64,000 nucleotides of DNA from Climacteris rufus (Eukaryota; Chordata; Aves; Passeriformes; Climacteridae): the NCBI GenBank assembly GCA_013398175.1, contig VZRZ01006165.1, positions 478,826 through 542,825 on the forward strand. Direction: 5' to 3'. Below, in pieces: positions 39,599-53,220 of this stretch; within the stretch, counting starts at the first letter, position 1, and each line of letters begins with the position of its first letter. A program made the position numbers and the translations under genes. The notes below the pieces were generated by a model. That model was not told the DNA's origin. It did no database searches and saw only the letters and a program-made list of their open reading frames with translations.

Positions 39599-39699
39599 TT
39601 TTTTTTTGTTGTTGTTGTTTCTTGGGGGTTTTTTTGTTTGTTTTGTTTTGTTTTGTGTTGTTTTGTTTTGTTTTGTTTGGCTGATTTTTTTTTTTTTAG
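39599..39699. repeat. T/G-rich low-complexity tract
   Basis: Runs of T mixed with (TTG)n and (TTTTG)n units fill the stretch. It makes a long Lys/Asn/Gln/Thr-rich open frame on the minus strand that is an artefact of composition. Confidence 0.9.
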
Positions 39700-42600
39700 A
39701 TATGTTTTTTTAGGAATGTTTAGATACAATCCAAATATGGGCCACTGGAAAGTATATTCCAAGCTCTCTGCAATGTCTAATTTGCAGAGGTTGAAGTAGA
39801 CCTGTGAAATTTCAGCAAAATAATTTTCCATGAGATACAGTTTTCTCAAGAAGTGGATCAAGCCATGTCACAATTTGCCTCAGCTAAAATATATCTGTTT
39901 ATATCACCTTAAGACCCCTCAGAGAAACAATATAAACAATGTATCATTAGACAATTACAGGTGGTCTGGACTGTTACTTCCTAATCAGAAGAAGCTAGTG
40001 ATTTTCAAAACTGAGACTCTTCAGACTCCCCCAGGCACTTTATCTTCAGATCTAACTCTTGACAAGCACTTGAGATTTATCTGTGGGCATGCTTCAGTCT
40101 CTTCCTGACAAGATAAATTTCTATTTTAAGGAAATATATTTTCAAAGACAACTCAGGTAATGGAGCTATTTCTGGAAAGAAGATAAACTTCATGTAAATA
40201 TGTTTAGCAGAGTGGCAGGGCATGTGTAGAAGGAGATGCAAGTCAGAATAAAAGTAAGGAAGATAATGGAAAGGGAAACATTGAGGGTAGAATGGGGTAC
40301 CTTTAAGTTGTCAGGACTATGACAAATCCTTTTCCCACACCTTTCCTTAAACAACTGTTTTGGATTGTCTCATATCCAAAACTTTGTCTCACAGACTGGA
40401 AGTTTGTTTAAGCATGTTTTGATACTTCTCTAGAAAATAAAAGCTCATGTTCTAAACCTTAAATTGCTACTAATTTTCTTGATTTTCAAAGGTTTGAGTT
40501 TTCGTTGACTTATGACTGCATGATTTTTACTACCTGTGATTCCACTTATGTTTTTGATTTGTTTTCTTCTTAGTATTACTTCTGGTTTTGATAGTTTCCT
40601 TGTCTTTATCTATTCTGGCTATGCCTTCACTCACTCTAAGAAACCATCACCCATTAAGTTCTCTTTAACTTTCCTCACATCACATCCTTATTTAGTCAAG
40701 ATCTCATGTTAAATATTTGCTTTCTCCAGCCTTTCACACTTTTCCTTGATGCTTCTTCACTCTTTCTATTCTTTTAATAACACCTCTGAAAAACTCTTCA
40801 ATGAACCTTTATTCCTTACTTTTCCTCCTCAATATGTAAAAATTTGTATTCTCACAAAAGATCCTTTATTTCCCTATATGAGAATTTGTTTTTCTGATTT
40901 ATCATCTATGCCAAATAACATTAAAATATTCAGTTGTTTCCAGTGTTGCTATAACAATGCAGACCTATTGGATTTAAACCAGTGGCATGTACACGGCAAT
41001 TAGAACTCATGTTTGAGCCCAGTGACGTGATTTCCAGGTTAATGAGAATTTTAGGAGTTATAAAAAGGGCATGCTGACACATGCCACTGTCAGTGACATG
41101 CAGAGCATGGACATAACATGAAATGCTGTACTGAATGCCATTCTACTGATCTGATTTAAATCATGAAAGTTTCCTCTTCTTTTAAGTTTATTGTCCATGA
41201 GTTGCAAAATATAAGTATTTTGTTACAAGCATCAGAATACAACAAGCTTCAGGAAAGATAATTATTCTGTCAATGATTCATGTACATCTTTAAGAGGTTC
41301 ATGTTTTGATACATATAAATGTATCAAAATATTCTTAGTTACTTTTATGTATCTATATCTGTTAAAATGTGCATGTATAATCTTCTAAATAGTATAAGAT
41401 TGACAGGAGTGAATAATAATTTTATTTTCATAATAAAATTTTGTCTGTGTCAAATGTAGCTATGCAAAATCCATTGTTTGAATAGTTACAATATCTTAAT
41501 AAAAGGCTTTCAGATTGTCTGAAAAAGAAATTTCTTCTTCATGATGTAGAGAAAGCTGATATTATCAGCTTCTCAAGATGTGGAATTAATTGCCCAATTA
41601 TCTTTATTTTAGACAAACTTGAAGTTATTTACGCTAATGTACTTTGTGAAAAGCTGTGATGAAACTAGACTAAATAACTCTAAGCACTACACTGTCAAAT
41701 GTTTGTTCTTCAAAGAAAACCATAGTTTCTTGGTGGATATTCCAAAACAGATTTTAATTGTCCATCTGCTGAAAATTTTTACTTAGGTCTGAGTTATTTT
41801 GTTATCATGAAACCAGAAATATTTGTGACTTTGCTAAGACACGTGAATTCAATGGAATAAATGTAGCTAAGAGCACTTTTGTCTATAGGATTATGAAATG
41901 GCAGCTGAAACCACAGAGAAATGTCAATATTCCTGGAAAGTAGGTTATAAATCACAAATATATGCTGCTGAAAAATATGAAATGGAAGAATCCAATCTTT
42001 TAACATTTATATCATTCAATTTCCTTTTAAGTTCAAGGTAAAACCTCACTGGCAATGGAGTACTTTCAGAAACCTAATTTCTAAACTTTGTAATTTACAC
42101 AATTTATAAAATATTTTGGAAGTTCTTCTTCTGCTGTCCTGTAGCCATCAGAAGTTCACAAACCACTACCTGAAAAACACTTGTGTATGTCATTAAATTA
42201 TTCATGATATTTAGATTCTTCGCTAGTACAAAGAACGGCAGAACCTTCTATCAATTTCGCTTTACAAAGTGTCAAAAAAAGGAAAGAAAATAGCCTAGCA
42301 CTAACAGAGATATTTATTTTTCTGTTGCCCCTGTCTATATGTATCCCGTATATGACTTTTTTTAATAGGTATCCACAAATAGTATCTGGACACCTGCTTT
42401 TAATAACTTCATTTTGTGTTGTTGAAAAAATGTTTTCCATTTTTTCTTCTTTTCTTCCTTTCCCTATTGTCTGTCAGTGACACATAACAAACAGAAATGT
42501 TTCACAGACACCTCAATGACTTACTTTGCATGTAAATCTGGCACTTTGGTTTCAAAATGGTAAGCCAGTACCATTCTGTGTACTAAAAAAATGCAATACT

Positions 42601-43776
42601 TGAAATATATTGAAATTCTCTTGTTTTATTGCTTGACAGATTTCGTCTGGCTTTTCTGCACCAAATTCTGTCAAACTACTCTCTCTATTATATATCTAGT
42701 ACCTCATTATATTTTTTGATAGATATGACCCTAACATTTATAAGTTATTGAAGAAGGAAATACAGTATTTTCTTCAAGATACTCAGTCTAGACATTTTTA
42801 TCATTAATATATTTTGTCTTACAGAAAGCCTTTGTACAGGTAAAGAGGAACTCTGTCCTAAAATATAAATAGATCAAAAATGTTGTCTGCCTCCTTTATA
42901 GTGCTATGCAGTAAGTCTACAACTGAATTATTGAATCTGAATTATTTTTTCCTAGTTCAATACAGTTTTCATCTTTTGATTTTTCCTATGTTTCCTACAA
43001 AATCTTTGCATTAGTACTTCCCTTTCAAGAGAAATCTCTACAATACTATGAGAAAGCACAGCTAAGAAAGTATCATAGTTCTGCATCAAGGCTGATCGAG
43101 GATCTTGAGTACAGGGAAGATGGAAGTGGAAAGACTGACAGTAGAACAAGAATTGCTTTGAGTAACGATACCAAGATGCAGTGATGTGTGTCTTAATCCT
43201 ATTATAACAGGGTTATATGAGCATAATGACTATTTTGGAAACAGAAAAAGCACACAACCCTCCACCAAATAATACCAGCACAACAGATTTTCTTTTCCTC
43301 TCTTCTTCATACGTGATGCTGTTAAACATACCAAAACCATGAATGAGTCTGTCAAGGGAAAGCCATTCTAAGTAGTTTCACATCATTATTTCAAACATTT
43401 AAAGATTTTTCTTTTTGTTTAGTTGAACATTTGTCATCAGTCACTGAGAAGACTTTAGTATTAAACTGTCATTACAGAAGCATTAATGAAGACGTGCAGA
43501 TTCTTAAGTACCTATATTTCAGTGTTAGTACAGTCTAATGTGCTAGTGACAGAAAGCATCACTAAGCAGATAAGTTTGTATCAGTATATTCTTAAATGCT
43601 TAACTTCTTTCTTTGTGTCATAAAAGGCATTGATGGAATCACATTTATAATCTGGTTTTCCTTTGTTACCTTTCAAAATATGTTAATATCTACATGCATT
43701 GTGGGCTTTGAGACTGGGAAGGTTTTTGTGGTTCAGTTCAGTGCATTCTTTCTCAGTGATTGCTTTTGCCTTTCAG

Positions 43777-43900
43777 ACTTGAATCTCCTACTAGATCTTT
43801 GGTGATGGAAGCACCCAGGGGAGTGCAAGTCAATGCAGCTGCAGGAGACTTAAGGGCTACCTGTAGGAAAGAACTGCACTTACAGTCTACAGAAGGAGAG
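43777..43900 (+). CDS. SGCZ: SGCZ coding exon (human exon 7 equivalent)
   Basis: The 124-bp exon has acceptor TTTTGCCTTTCAG|A and donor GGAGAG|GTAAGT. One base completes the Lys codon from the exon before, followed by 41 codons. The peptide starts LESPTRSLVMEAPRGVQV and ends KELHLQSTEGE. LESPTRSL-M-APRGV is the most conserved block among gamma-, delta- and zeta-sarcoglycan; the AAGDLRATCRKELHLQSTEGE half is specific to zeta. It contains one cysteine (ATCRK). The 124-bp length equals that of the matching SGCG exon as I remember it. It lies in the extracellular domain, just before the C-terminal cysteine cluster. Confidence 0.97.
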
Positions 43901-46900
43901 GTAAGTTCAGCCAGCAGAGAAATGTTCTACAGCTCTGCCCAGCATAACATAAACAATATGAGGAGAGTTTATTCAGCAGCAAGGTAAACATCACAAAACA
44001 TTTCCCTTTGTTAAAGTAATTTTGGTTTAGCTTGTTCAATTATTAATACTTATTTCCTTTTTACAATTATTTGAATCCCTACGTTTCATTCACACTGAAA
44101 ATAAACTTAGTTAAATTAATACAGATTAAAATTACTTTCATGTTAAGTCAAGAAAAAAGCTTCTATGGAACAGAGTCAGCTAAGTGATAGTGGTAAAAAA
44201 TTACTTTGGATTAATCTGACAAAATAAGAGACAGTTGGATTAATTTGGATTAACGTACCATTAAACCATGATTAAAAGGTTTAACAAATTTGGTCTATCT
44301 GTGGTTTATCTCCATAAAGAGTTACTATCTCTATAAGAGAGACAGAGTTCTTCAATGGTATGTTCACTGTCTTATTTCATTAATGTCTTGTTTCAGAGAT
44401 CAGTGATTGACAAAAAGATTTTGGTATAGATTCTTCATGTGTGAACCTGTGTGAACTCATGAAAATGATTTAAAATTGGGTCAGTTGTTTGGATGGCAAT
44501 CTATGTATTGCAGAAATTCATGAAAGACTGCTGGTATGGGAGTCCTTTCATCTTCAGACCATAAAATGATATAACACTAAAAATAAAACAAAACTTGATG
44601 GAAGGCTATCAAATGCTCTCAGATTTTCATTAGGGACTTTGGAGAAATGGATAGATTTTCAATTTGTTCTTAGAGGGACTGCTACGTTACAGAATTTTTG
44701 GAAAACCAAAATATAAATATCTCATTGTGAATGAGGCTCTTTAGAAAGTTTTTGTCTTTTGTGTTTGTATTTTGTGTTTTCTACCAAATATTTCCAGATA
44801 CTTTACATACTATCCAAAATAAGCAAAACCAAACAAAACCAGCATTCATGTTTGTGACAGATAGTCCCCTGCAATGCACACTCTGCATTACAATGCAGAC
44901 AGGAACATTTTGGCCAATATACTGCATCAAAAGCTCGTTTTGAGAACATTTTCCTATTGATACAAGTATCTGTCCTGCATAATTAAAGCACTATGTTTGT
45001 CTAATTCAGAGTCTCGAATATTTATATACCACAGGCAGCTCCTTATTTCCGAGTTTCTCCAAAAGTCAGCTCTTCCCCCAGATCTCTCATCTTTACTTAC
45101 TGCTCCTATTACTATTTCCTAACATTGCTGAGACAGAAGTAAAGAATCTAACCCTCTTTTAATAGTTAACATTGTCCTTGCTCACCATTGTTGTTTGTGT
45201 GGGTAAATTTGGGTCTAGAGCTTCCTGTAACTTGTCTTATTTTCCCTTCATAAATCCCTACCTGGCTGAATTTAGTCTATTATGTACATTTATTAACATT
45301 AATTTTACAAATAGATTTTTCTCTGTTCCTTCCCTTTATGATACTGCCATAGGGAAAAAGTAAAACTTACATGAAAATTAAAAAAATAAATTAAAAAAGA
45401 AACCAACAGAAAGACTGTTACCTTTCCATAATTCCTTAAGCAATGCTTGTATCTATATTCACTTTGTTTTGTATCGTGCACCTCTGTGGAGCTTCACACA
45501 AATATTTCAGCTGTGGAGCCATCAGGCTCTTTTCTCTGTATCAACACTGTGAGTTCATTGTATGACTTCTCATTTTTCTTAAGTATTTACTATATATTAT
45601 TGGAAAGGTAGTTTTGGAAATAATGTCCTATGACGTCAGTTGGACTTTGACAATGAGAACCCAGGAAAAGGTATAATGCCTATATTATCTCTTCTTCAGA
45701 ACTGGAATTCAATTCAATATTAAATATTTTGTAGGAAGAAAATGCCAGTGCAAAACTGACTTTGCTGAACTTCTTATTAAAAATTGTTATTTTCTCTATG
45801 TGCTAAGACTCTGCACATCTATGATTTCCTACATAGATGTTAGATTGATAATTATCAGAAAACAAACTAGTAACCTTTCCCCACTCTTTTGCAATGACCT
45901 GTCTTGTAAACATACCTCTGACAAAGTTCAAAGTCGTGAATACTTGCATTTTCAGTAAGGTCTGAAATGAACTGTAGCCTAAATCCACAGAGAAATTCTA
46001 TCCTGAGGTCTGACCAATGCCTTTATAGTCTGCTATTATATATCTTATACTGGAGAGGGTTAGAGGAAAATGCAGAAACACTTTGGAAGGCATATGATAG
46101 GTTCCACAGCACTTTGTGCAAAGTTACTGTGGCCACATTAGGGAATTGCTAGACTAATTACAGCCTGGTGTGAGGAACCAGGGTAAACATCTGATGAATT
46201 AAATATCTACACAACAAAATATTGATTTGTTTCCTTGCTTACAGTCCATCAGATAAATAACAGATTAGCAGACAGCATGAAAAAAAAAAAGCTGTTTAAA
46301 GTGTTTATCATTACTCAGTTTTTAGAAAACACATTCTAAAATGACAATGTATCTGTAATAAAAATGATCTTTATTTTAGCCTAAGAATTGTATGCCTTAT
46401 CAGTCAGGTTTCTTACATAAATAAAAAAGATCTGTGAACCGTTTTTGTGATAAGACATTTTTATGCTAGGAAAAAATGCAAGTTTTTTTGCATTATTTTT
46501 ATTCTGGTTAACTAAATTTAAATTTTAAATGTTTGTAAGCTTTTTCAAAAACTCATCAAAAATATGTGAATTAATATTTTTTTTCGATAGCAAATTTGTT
46601 GCACTATTATGACAGAAAATAGCTATATGGCATCTGGAGTCAACCAGTTAAAGCCATATTACAGAACATTATGCATATACTGACTATGAAACCTAGATTT
46701 TTCCTTTTATTTAAGAATAGCTTCGAAACATTTTTAAGAACATAAATGTGTTTATGAAATACTTTTCCTCTAGCTTTATTTCTCGTGCAGTATAATCTCT
46801 AGCCTTCCACATCACAAACTGAATGCCTCTGCAAGCAACCTGAATTCTGCTGTTTGATACATTTTCCTTTTATTTACTGCTATATTATAATAATCCTTTT

Positions 46901-47427
46901 AGCCCTATTGCATGTTTTAATGTGTGATCCCAGACTGAATACTGGGGGCTGTAATTTAGATTCAGATTCTGCTGCACTTTCTAAAGCTCTTGAGCTGCAC
47001 CATTGTGAGTCAAGGCATCAGCAGAATCCTTTGACTCAATTATAGCTTGGCATTTAATTGTGAACTATGTATCATTCTATAAATAAACCATAACCAATGG
47101 TTTAAAGCAGCAATCATTTACAAGGAACACAAAATGTGAAGCTCCAGGCTGTAGCTGAATCTATCGGTTCACATAAGAAAAAAAAGAACACTTCTTGTCA
47201 GGAAATTCAGCACAATGACTGCTAGTTGACTACTGCTTCTTTTGCATAAAAGCATAAAGCACAAGTACCCATCAATTTTGAATTCTGTAGATACTAGATT
47301 TTAATAGACGTAAAAATGTTAGAATTGAACCTGAAACACATTATTGTATAAAGATAGCAAGCTGAAAGGACTATTTGATGTTGTCCACGCATTGTCCTAA
47401 CAACTAATTGCAATAGTTTTGACCATA

Positions 47428-48140
47428 CAGAATCACAGAATGGGTCTGGTTGGAAGGTAACCACACTGGATCTTCTGGTCCCACTTCCATGCTCAAGCAG
47501 AGTCATCCTAGAGCACAGGGCACAGGATTGTGTCCAGACAGTTCCTGAATATGTCCAGTGAGGGAGACTCCAGGGCCTCTCTGGGCAGTATGTTCCAGTG
47601 CTTGGTCACCTGCACAGTGAAGAAATTCTTCCTCATATTCAGGTAGAACTTCCTGTGCATCAGTTTCTGCCTGCTGCCCCTTGTCCTGTTGCTTGGCACG
47701 ACTGAGAAGAGCCTGGATCCATCCTCTGACACCCTCCCTGCAGATACTGATGGACACTGATGAGGTCCCCTCTCAATTATCTCTTCTTGATGCTAAGCAG
47801 GCCCAGCTCCCTCAGCCTTCTCTCATAAGAGAGGTGCTCCCATCCATTAATCATCTTTGTTGCTCTCCACTGGATGCACTCCAGGAGCTTCATGTCCCTC
47901 TTGTCCTGAGGAGCCAGACCAGGACACAGTAGTCCAGGTAGCCTCACCAGGGTTGAGTAGAAGGGCAGGATCACCTCCCTCAACCTGTTGGCAATGCCCT
48001 TGCTAATGCATCCCAGGACACCGTTGGCCTTCTTGGCCACAAGGGCACTGATGGCTCATGGTCAGCTTGCTGTTCACCAGCACTCCTAATTACTTCTCTG
48101 CACAGCTGCTTTCCAGCAGGTCAGCACCCAGGTCAGCACT
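47428..48140 (-). mobile_element. CR1 LINE 3' end, reverse orientation
   Basis: This is the longest CR1 piece here. At its low end it has the CR1 tail AGAATCACAGAATGG...TTGGAAGG. Going up, it has CAGGGCCTCTCTGGGCAG, GAAGAAATTCTTCCTCATAT, CCTTGTCCTGT, TCTCATAAGAGAGG, TTGGCCTTCTTGGCCAC and AGCTTGCTGTTCACC, all in reverse. On the minus strand two open stretches encode the degenerate end of the reverse transcriptase protein: one with ATKMI-G-EHLSYE-RLRELG (47777-48040), then 47503-47757. It keeps a complete 3' end but is 5'-truncated, the usual CR1 state. Confidence 0.9.
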
Positions 48141-51100
48141 CTGGGATATACTCTCTGAAGCAGAAAGCTGCTAACTAGGCTCAGCTCTTAGGAACAGCAG
48201 CTGCTATGTATCTTTGCAAGGAGCTTCTATGTAAATTAGGCTCTGCACTTTTGTTGCATCCCATTGACTATCAAAGACTTCTTATTTTTACAAGTGTATT
48301 TATATTAATCACCCTGTCTATGACCTTTTTCCTATTTGCTTCTTTATGCCCTTGTATTTCTCTGTCAAACTGCACTCCTTCATAGCACCATTTGTAGATT
48401 ATATTTTGTTGTTTCTGGTATAATGAGGCTGATCCCTCATTATGGCAAGGCTTATAGCTGTCACATTAAAAATGAGCAATATTCTTTAACAGAAAAAGTT
48501 TACTCAAATCCGTGTGGCAGACAAGAGGCCAAGTCTATATTTACCGTTTTAGAACAGCACAGTTAATGAAGCACACATACATTATTTTGCAGAGTCTAAC
48601 TAATGCACATAGTACTAACATTTGATCTATAATCCTATCTGGTTCTAAGTTCAGGAGATGCATTTAACACAGAGATTAATAATTAAGGTTTATTAACACT
48701 TAATAAAACTGCAGTAATCTTGACTTTTAAGATCAACTGACTACTATTTTAAAGCATTTGGTGATACTTTTTTGGATGGTTCTTATGTTCTGAAACATAA
48801 AATAAGACAAAAACAGGACTTTTAAAATTAGTTAAGTACACTGAAACAGAGTTACCTTGTTCTACAGGCTGCTTACCATTACTATGGAGGAATGGCTGAT
48901 CAAAGACAACAACATTTCATAGATTAGTTCAATTCAACCAAGTTATGTTTGTCTGAGATTAAATGTATGCAAATAAAAAATTAAATGTTCATATGCATAA
49001 ATTGAGTTCAATAGACATTAAGCAATGGCAGACTCTAGAGCTCAAAGATCCACTGTTTATTCACCAAAAATGGTTTAACACATGTGCTGCATTTGGTTTT
49101 CAAAGCCCTTTTTCATGGTATTAAGCAGTTGACTTGTTACTGTTGCTTGTGAAGAAAGAGATTAGTGGAAATGAAGGGAATTTTTTCTGTATTTTTTAAT
49201 TATAGATTTTGAAAATTCTATTACAATGTTTTGACAGATACTTAAAATTAAAATATTTTTAAACAAAACTTTTCATTTTCAAACCAGTTATTCCTGTGTA
49301 ATTTAATTTATAGAAAAGAAGAGTTTTCTGTAGTAGTCTACAACCAAAAATACAAAAGCAAAGCATTTTAACTCACCCATATTTATAAAGGTTGTTCATG
49401 GCCAAATTTTCAAGACCCACATCACAAGGAATTTTATTAAAAATGTAAAAGTGACAGTGAATAATTTATTAAATAATTTATTTTTTTAAAAATTAGTATC
49501 ACCTTTTAATCTAGTGATGATTTGAATGGTAATTAAGTTTCTTACTCGGTAGGCTAAGAATGGTACTAATGCCAGGTACATTTTCTTTACTGAATTATGT
49601 ACATAAATCACAAAGAAGTCACATCTGAATGAATTTGAATTCATTCAAATGAATGAATGAATTTGCAAAGACCGAATATTATTTCCTTAATAGAAGGGAT
49701 AAATACTTCACGAAGTTTTTGCTTCAACAAGAATCCATATATTGTACTGGGGTTATAACTCAGAAATTACAATATATATTTTTGTGTATTAAATTTACAA
49801 AAAAATATACTTAAAATGAAACGACTCTCACAAACATGTCTTTGGTACTGAGGGGTGAAAACATAAATTCTTCCATTCAAGAAAGAACTGCACACTCACT
49901 AATGTACAGTGTTGTTTTTAGTATATAGATATGTTATTTTTTTATTTTCTTTCACTTGTCAGTAGTTGTAGTGATGAGTTTAGTGATATAGTTGGAGATG
50001 AGAAGGTGAGCAGCACTGGGGTGGCTTCATTCAGGTCTACCAGGTATTATCTTTAGAAAGAGAACATATAATCCTCTTTGTGGGATGCTTCTGATAGCAT
50101 ATGCAGAAGAGCAAAAAGACTAAGAAAAAACCTTGCATTGCTGTAATTCAGATTAATTAAATTTTTAATGGAATCCAAAAGGATTATTTAGTGAGACACC
50201 TTTACAATGTCTTCTCATACTGGTTGATGAACACCCACCTATCAGAATTCCTTCTTTTCTTTCACATTTCCTCCAGTTTCCTGCCATTTCTTATCTACAT
50301 TAACCCTGACCTTTGCAGCCCCACAGAATTACCTGTTTAATCAAAGAGGACACAAATACAGAAAATTCTTCAATGTCTATAAATCCTAACTTTTTATTTG
50401 GCTTTATCAACTTTATCTGCTCTCTTAAGAGGACTTAGTCAAAGACCCATTGAAGAATTTTATACATGACAGGTTCATATCTCTGTGTTAAAGGGCTTGT
50501 AAGAATATTTGATTTTTTACCTCATGCCTGTACATTTCCCACTGAAAGTTTGCTCGTTCAGTTTAGTTCTTTGCTTTGTATATAATCTATATTTGCTGGC
50601 TTGTCTTCCTCTCCCTTTCCCTCTCAATATTCAGATTAACAATACAGTCTGATGAGCAGGTGAATGGCAGATCTTGGTTACCAAAAAGCATATGTAAAAA
50701 GAGTACAATTTTCCCATTCCTATCACATGCACTACAGGCTGATTCAGTTTGCTACTTCAATTAGTTAGAAATAAGGTCTACTGTTAAACATTATAGAACT
50801 AATGTATTTTTCTCTGTACTAAGAAGCATGAGACAAAGCAGTCATTTCTAAACCTTAAGTATTTAGAGGGAATGATGCTGCTCAGCACTCTACTCTCTAC
50901 GAAATAACATTTCTCTGAGTAGCTGCTGCCTTTTCCAGCTTGTAATCTGCTAGTCAGTCTCCTACAACGTGTCAAGAATGGATACAAGCTTTGGTTTCAT
51001 TTATCTGCTGAGGTGTGAGACTTTCAGAAAGAATATGACTGGCCTGCATGGCTTTGATGCATGTGAAGTCTTAAATGGCTTATCTTGTACCTTTCATAGC

Positions 51101-52125
51101 TCAACAGATTAGAGAAGAACCATGTACCCAGGCACTTTCATTAACTAGTGTCATCTAGCAACAGTGTTCCCTAAAGACGTAACACTCTTTAATTTTTTGT
51201 GTTGCCACTATCTACCCTTCTCTTTAAACACCTGATAATATCAGGCATAAAACAGTAAGTAGTTTAAGTTGTGCTGGTGTTGGAGGACATTTCAGCCATG
51301 AATTTCAGTTTTTAGCAGATCAAAGGACAGGCAAAGTATATCCTCAAATATGCATTGTGTTCTCTAAAATTCCTTACATATTGGGCTACTATGACGGTAT
51401 ATTTGGATCCCTGCTTAACCAATAGATAGCAACGTTACAACTCTAAATTTAGTCTTTCGTTTACAACTTTGACAGCATATGTACAGGGTAGATTTTAATA
51501 CCGGCTTTAAACCATCTTTATTAATCCTCTTCATCTCAGGCTTCACCAAGGTGTAGCTATAAGAGTCTGACTAAATTGGACTCACTGCAGTAGATATCAC
51601 CCTCACAGAAAAGCAGTACAATTTTTCTCAGACACCATACCCTAGCATCCACATTGCTCACCAGATGTTCTGGAATGCATGCTGGGACAGGACTTGATAG
51701 CTACCACTCAGGATTATGGCACCAGATAAACCTGCATTGTTGTACATCACAGTGTGAAGTTTGAAAGTACCAGTGGAAAAGCCTTCACAGCTATTCTTAT
51801 AAAGATCTTTTAATTTAATGAGCAAAATAACTGAGCTACATTGTATTGTAATGCACATCAGAGTAAGGTGCTGTGGATTAAAGTCTTGACGCAATGCATA
51901 CAAAATATCTGCAATGATGGGTTGCAGAAGCATAGCTGTCCTGACGTAAACAAACATAAAAATTATTGAGTTCATAGCAAATAATGTAATGAAGTTCAAG
52001 AGATTTAACTCTAGCTGGACCTCTGACACATAGGCCCTCTGATTTTTTGAGTTAATTCTCCTCTGAATCAAAACATTTCTTTTAGAAATGATATTACTTG
52101 ATATTTCAAGTATATCAAGGTATGC

Positions 52126-52715
52126 TGCTTTTGGCTGGGGTAAAGTTTATTTTCTTCACAGTGGCAGGAATGGGGCTGTTTTTGGATTTGTATTGAACAC
52201 AGGGTTGATAATGCAGAGATGTTTTTGTTAATGTTGAGCAGGCCTTACACAGAGCCAAAGCTTTTTCTGCTTTTGGTACTATCGTGCTGGGGAGGACACT
52301 GGGGATGAATAGGAAGCTGGGATGAGATGTAGCCAGGACAGGTGACCTTAACTGACCAGAGGGACCTTCCATACTCTATGACATCAGGCTTAGTATATAA
52401 GGATAAGTGGGGGGAAGAAAGAATAAGGGGGAGGGACTTTGTAGAGATGGCATTTGCCTTCCCTGTCACCGTTGCGTGTGATGGAGCCCTGCTCTCCTGG
52501 AGATGGCTGAACACTGTCCATGGGAAGCAGTGAATTAATTCCTTGTTTTGCTTTGCTTGTGTGCATGGCTTTTGCATTCCCTATCAAACTGTCTTTATCT
52601 CAACTCATGAGTTTTCCAACTACTACCCTCCTGATCCTGTCCCTGATCATTCTGGTGGGGGAGTGAGTGAGGGGCTGTGTAGTACACAGCTGCTGGTAGA
52701 GGTTAAACCATGACA
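52126..52715 (+). mobile_element. Solo LTR, ERVL-type, sense to SGCZ
   Basis: It starts TGCTTTTGGCTGGGG and ends GGTTAAACCATGACA. It contains GATAATGCAGAGATGTTTTT, GTGATGGAGCCCTGC, GAGATGGCTGAACAC, GAATTAATTCCTTGTTTTGC and AACTGTCTTTATCTCAAC, which I remember as parts of a very common songbird LTR. A TATA-like TATATAAGG is at 52393-52401. The same family appears truncated and inverted at 14124-14355. I found no target-site duplication (flanks TATGC and CAGAG), so either the ends are slightly off or it arose by recombination. The open frames inside are incidental. Confidence 0.8.
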
Positions 52716-53220
52716 CAGAGCTTGCTGAAATAAGTATTATAAATCCAAGAGGATACTCAGATTGTGGGGTTTTTTTAGCTCCATTTGTTAAAAGTTATCA
52801 AGAACTGCTGATTAAAAGTATATGACATTACTGGCTCCTGTTTAATATCCTGTTGAATTACTGTTGAAATTGAAAGTATTTTATCACAGTCGTGTTCTGA
52901 CATCAATGTTTGATCTTTTTCCAAGTACAGAACTATGCTGAGCACTATTTAGTGTAACAGATACGCTTATATTTACACAGAACTTGCATTGTTAAATACT
53001 ACTGGATTTCTATACAGTGCTAGTGATAACTCTACTGTTACTACTTTAATATTGAACCTGTTGCCATCTGTTTTTCCTTTATATGAGAAGTAAAAGAGTA
53101 CTTTTAATTACTTGTCACTCCATTCATTATTATGTCCTTTATTTCCTTACCACATTTTATCAGTTCCAAGTTTTTAGTTTACTATTTGACTCTTTTTTCC
53201 CCATCTATTATTTTGTTTTC

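Larger units (their letters stand above)
33743..43776 (+). other. SGCZ: SGCZ intron between the 73-bp and 124-bp exons
   Basis: This 10.0-kb intron starts GTAGGT and ends GCCTTTCAG. It contains a 26-bp tandem duplication (34444-34495), an LTR with a 6-bp duplication (35012-35623), a CR1 piece (37203-37562), the LTR that explains the palindrome (37870-38445) and a T/G-rich tract (39599-39699). The rest is AT-rich DNA in which I see nothing supportable. Confidence 0.85.

Noticed and set aside
39487..39861. A 124-codon minus-strand open frame rich in Lys, Asn, Gln and Thr
   Set aside because: It is a product of the T/G-rich low-complexity tract at 39599-39699.
47503..48040. Minus-strand frames with a clear reverse transcriptase-like end
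   Set aside because: These are fragments of a dead CR1, not a host gene.
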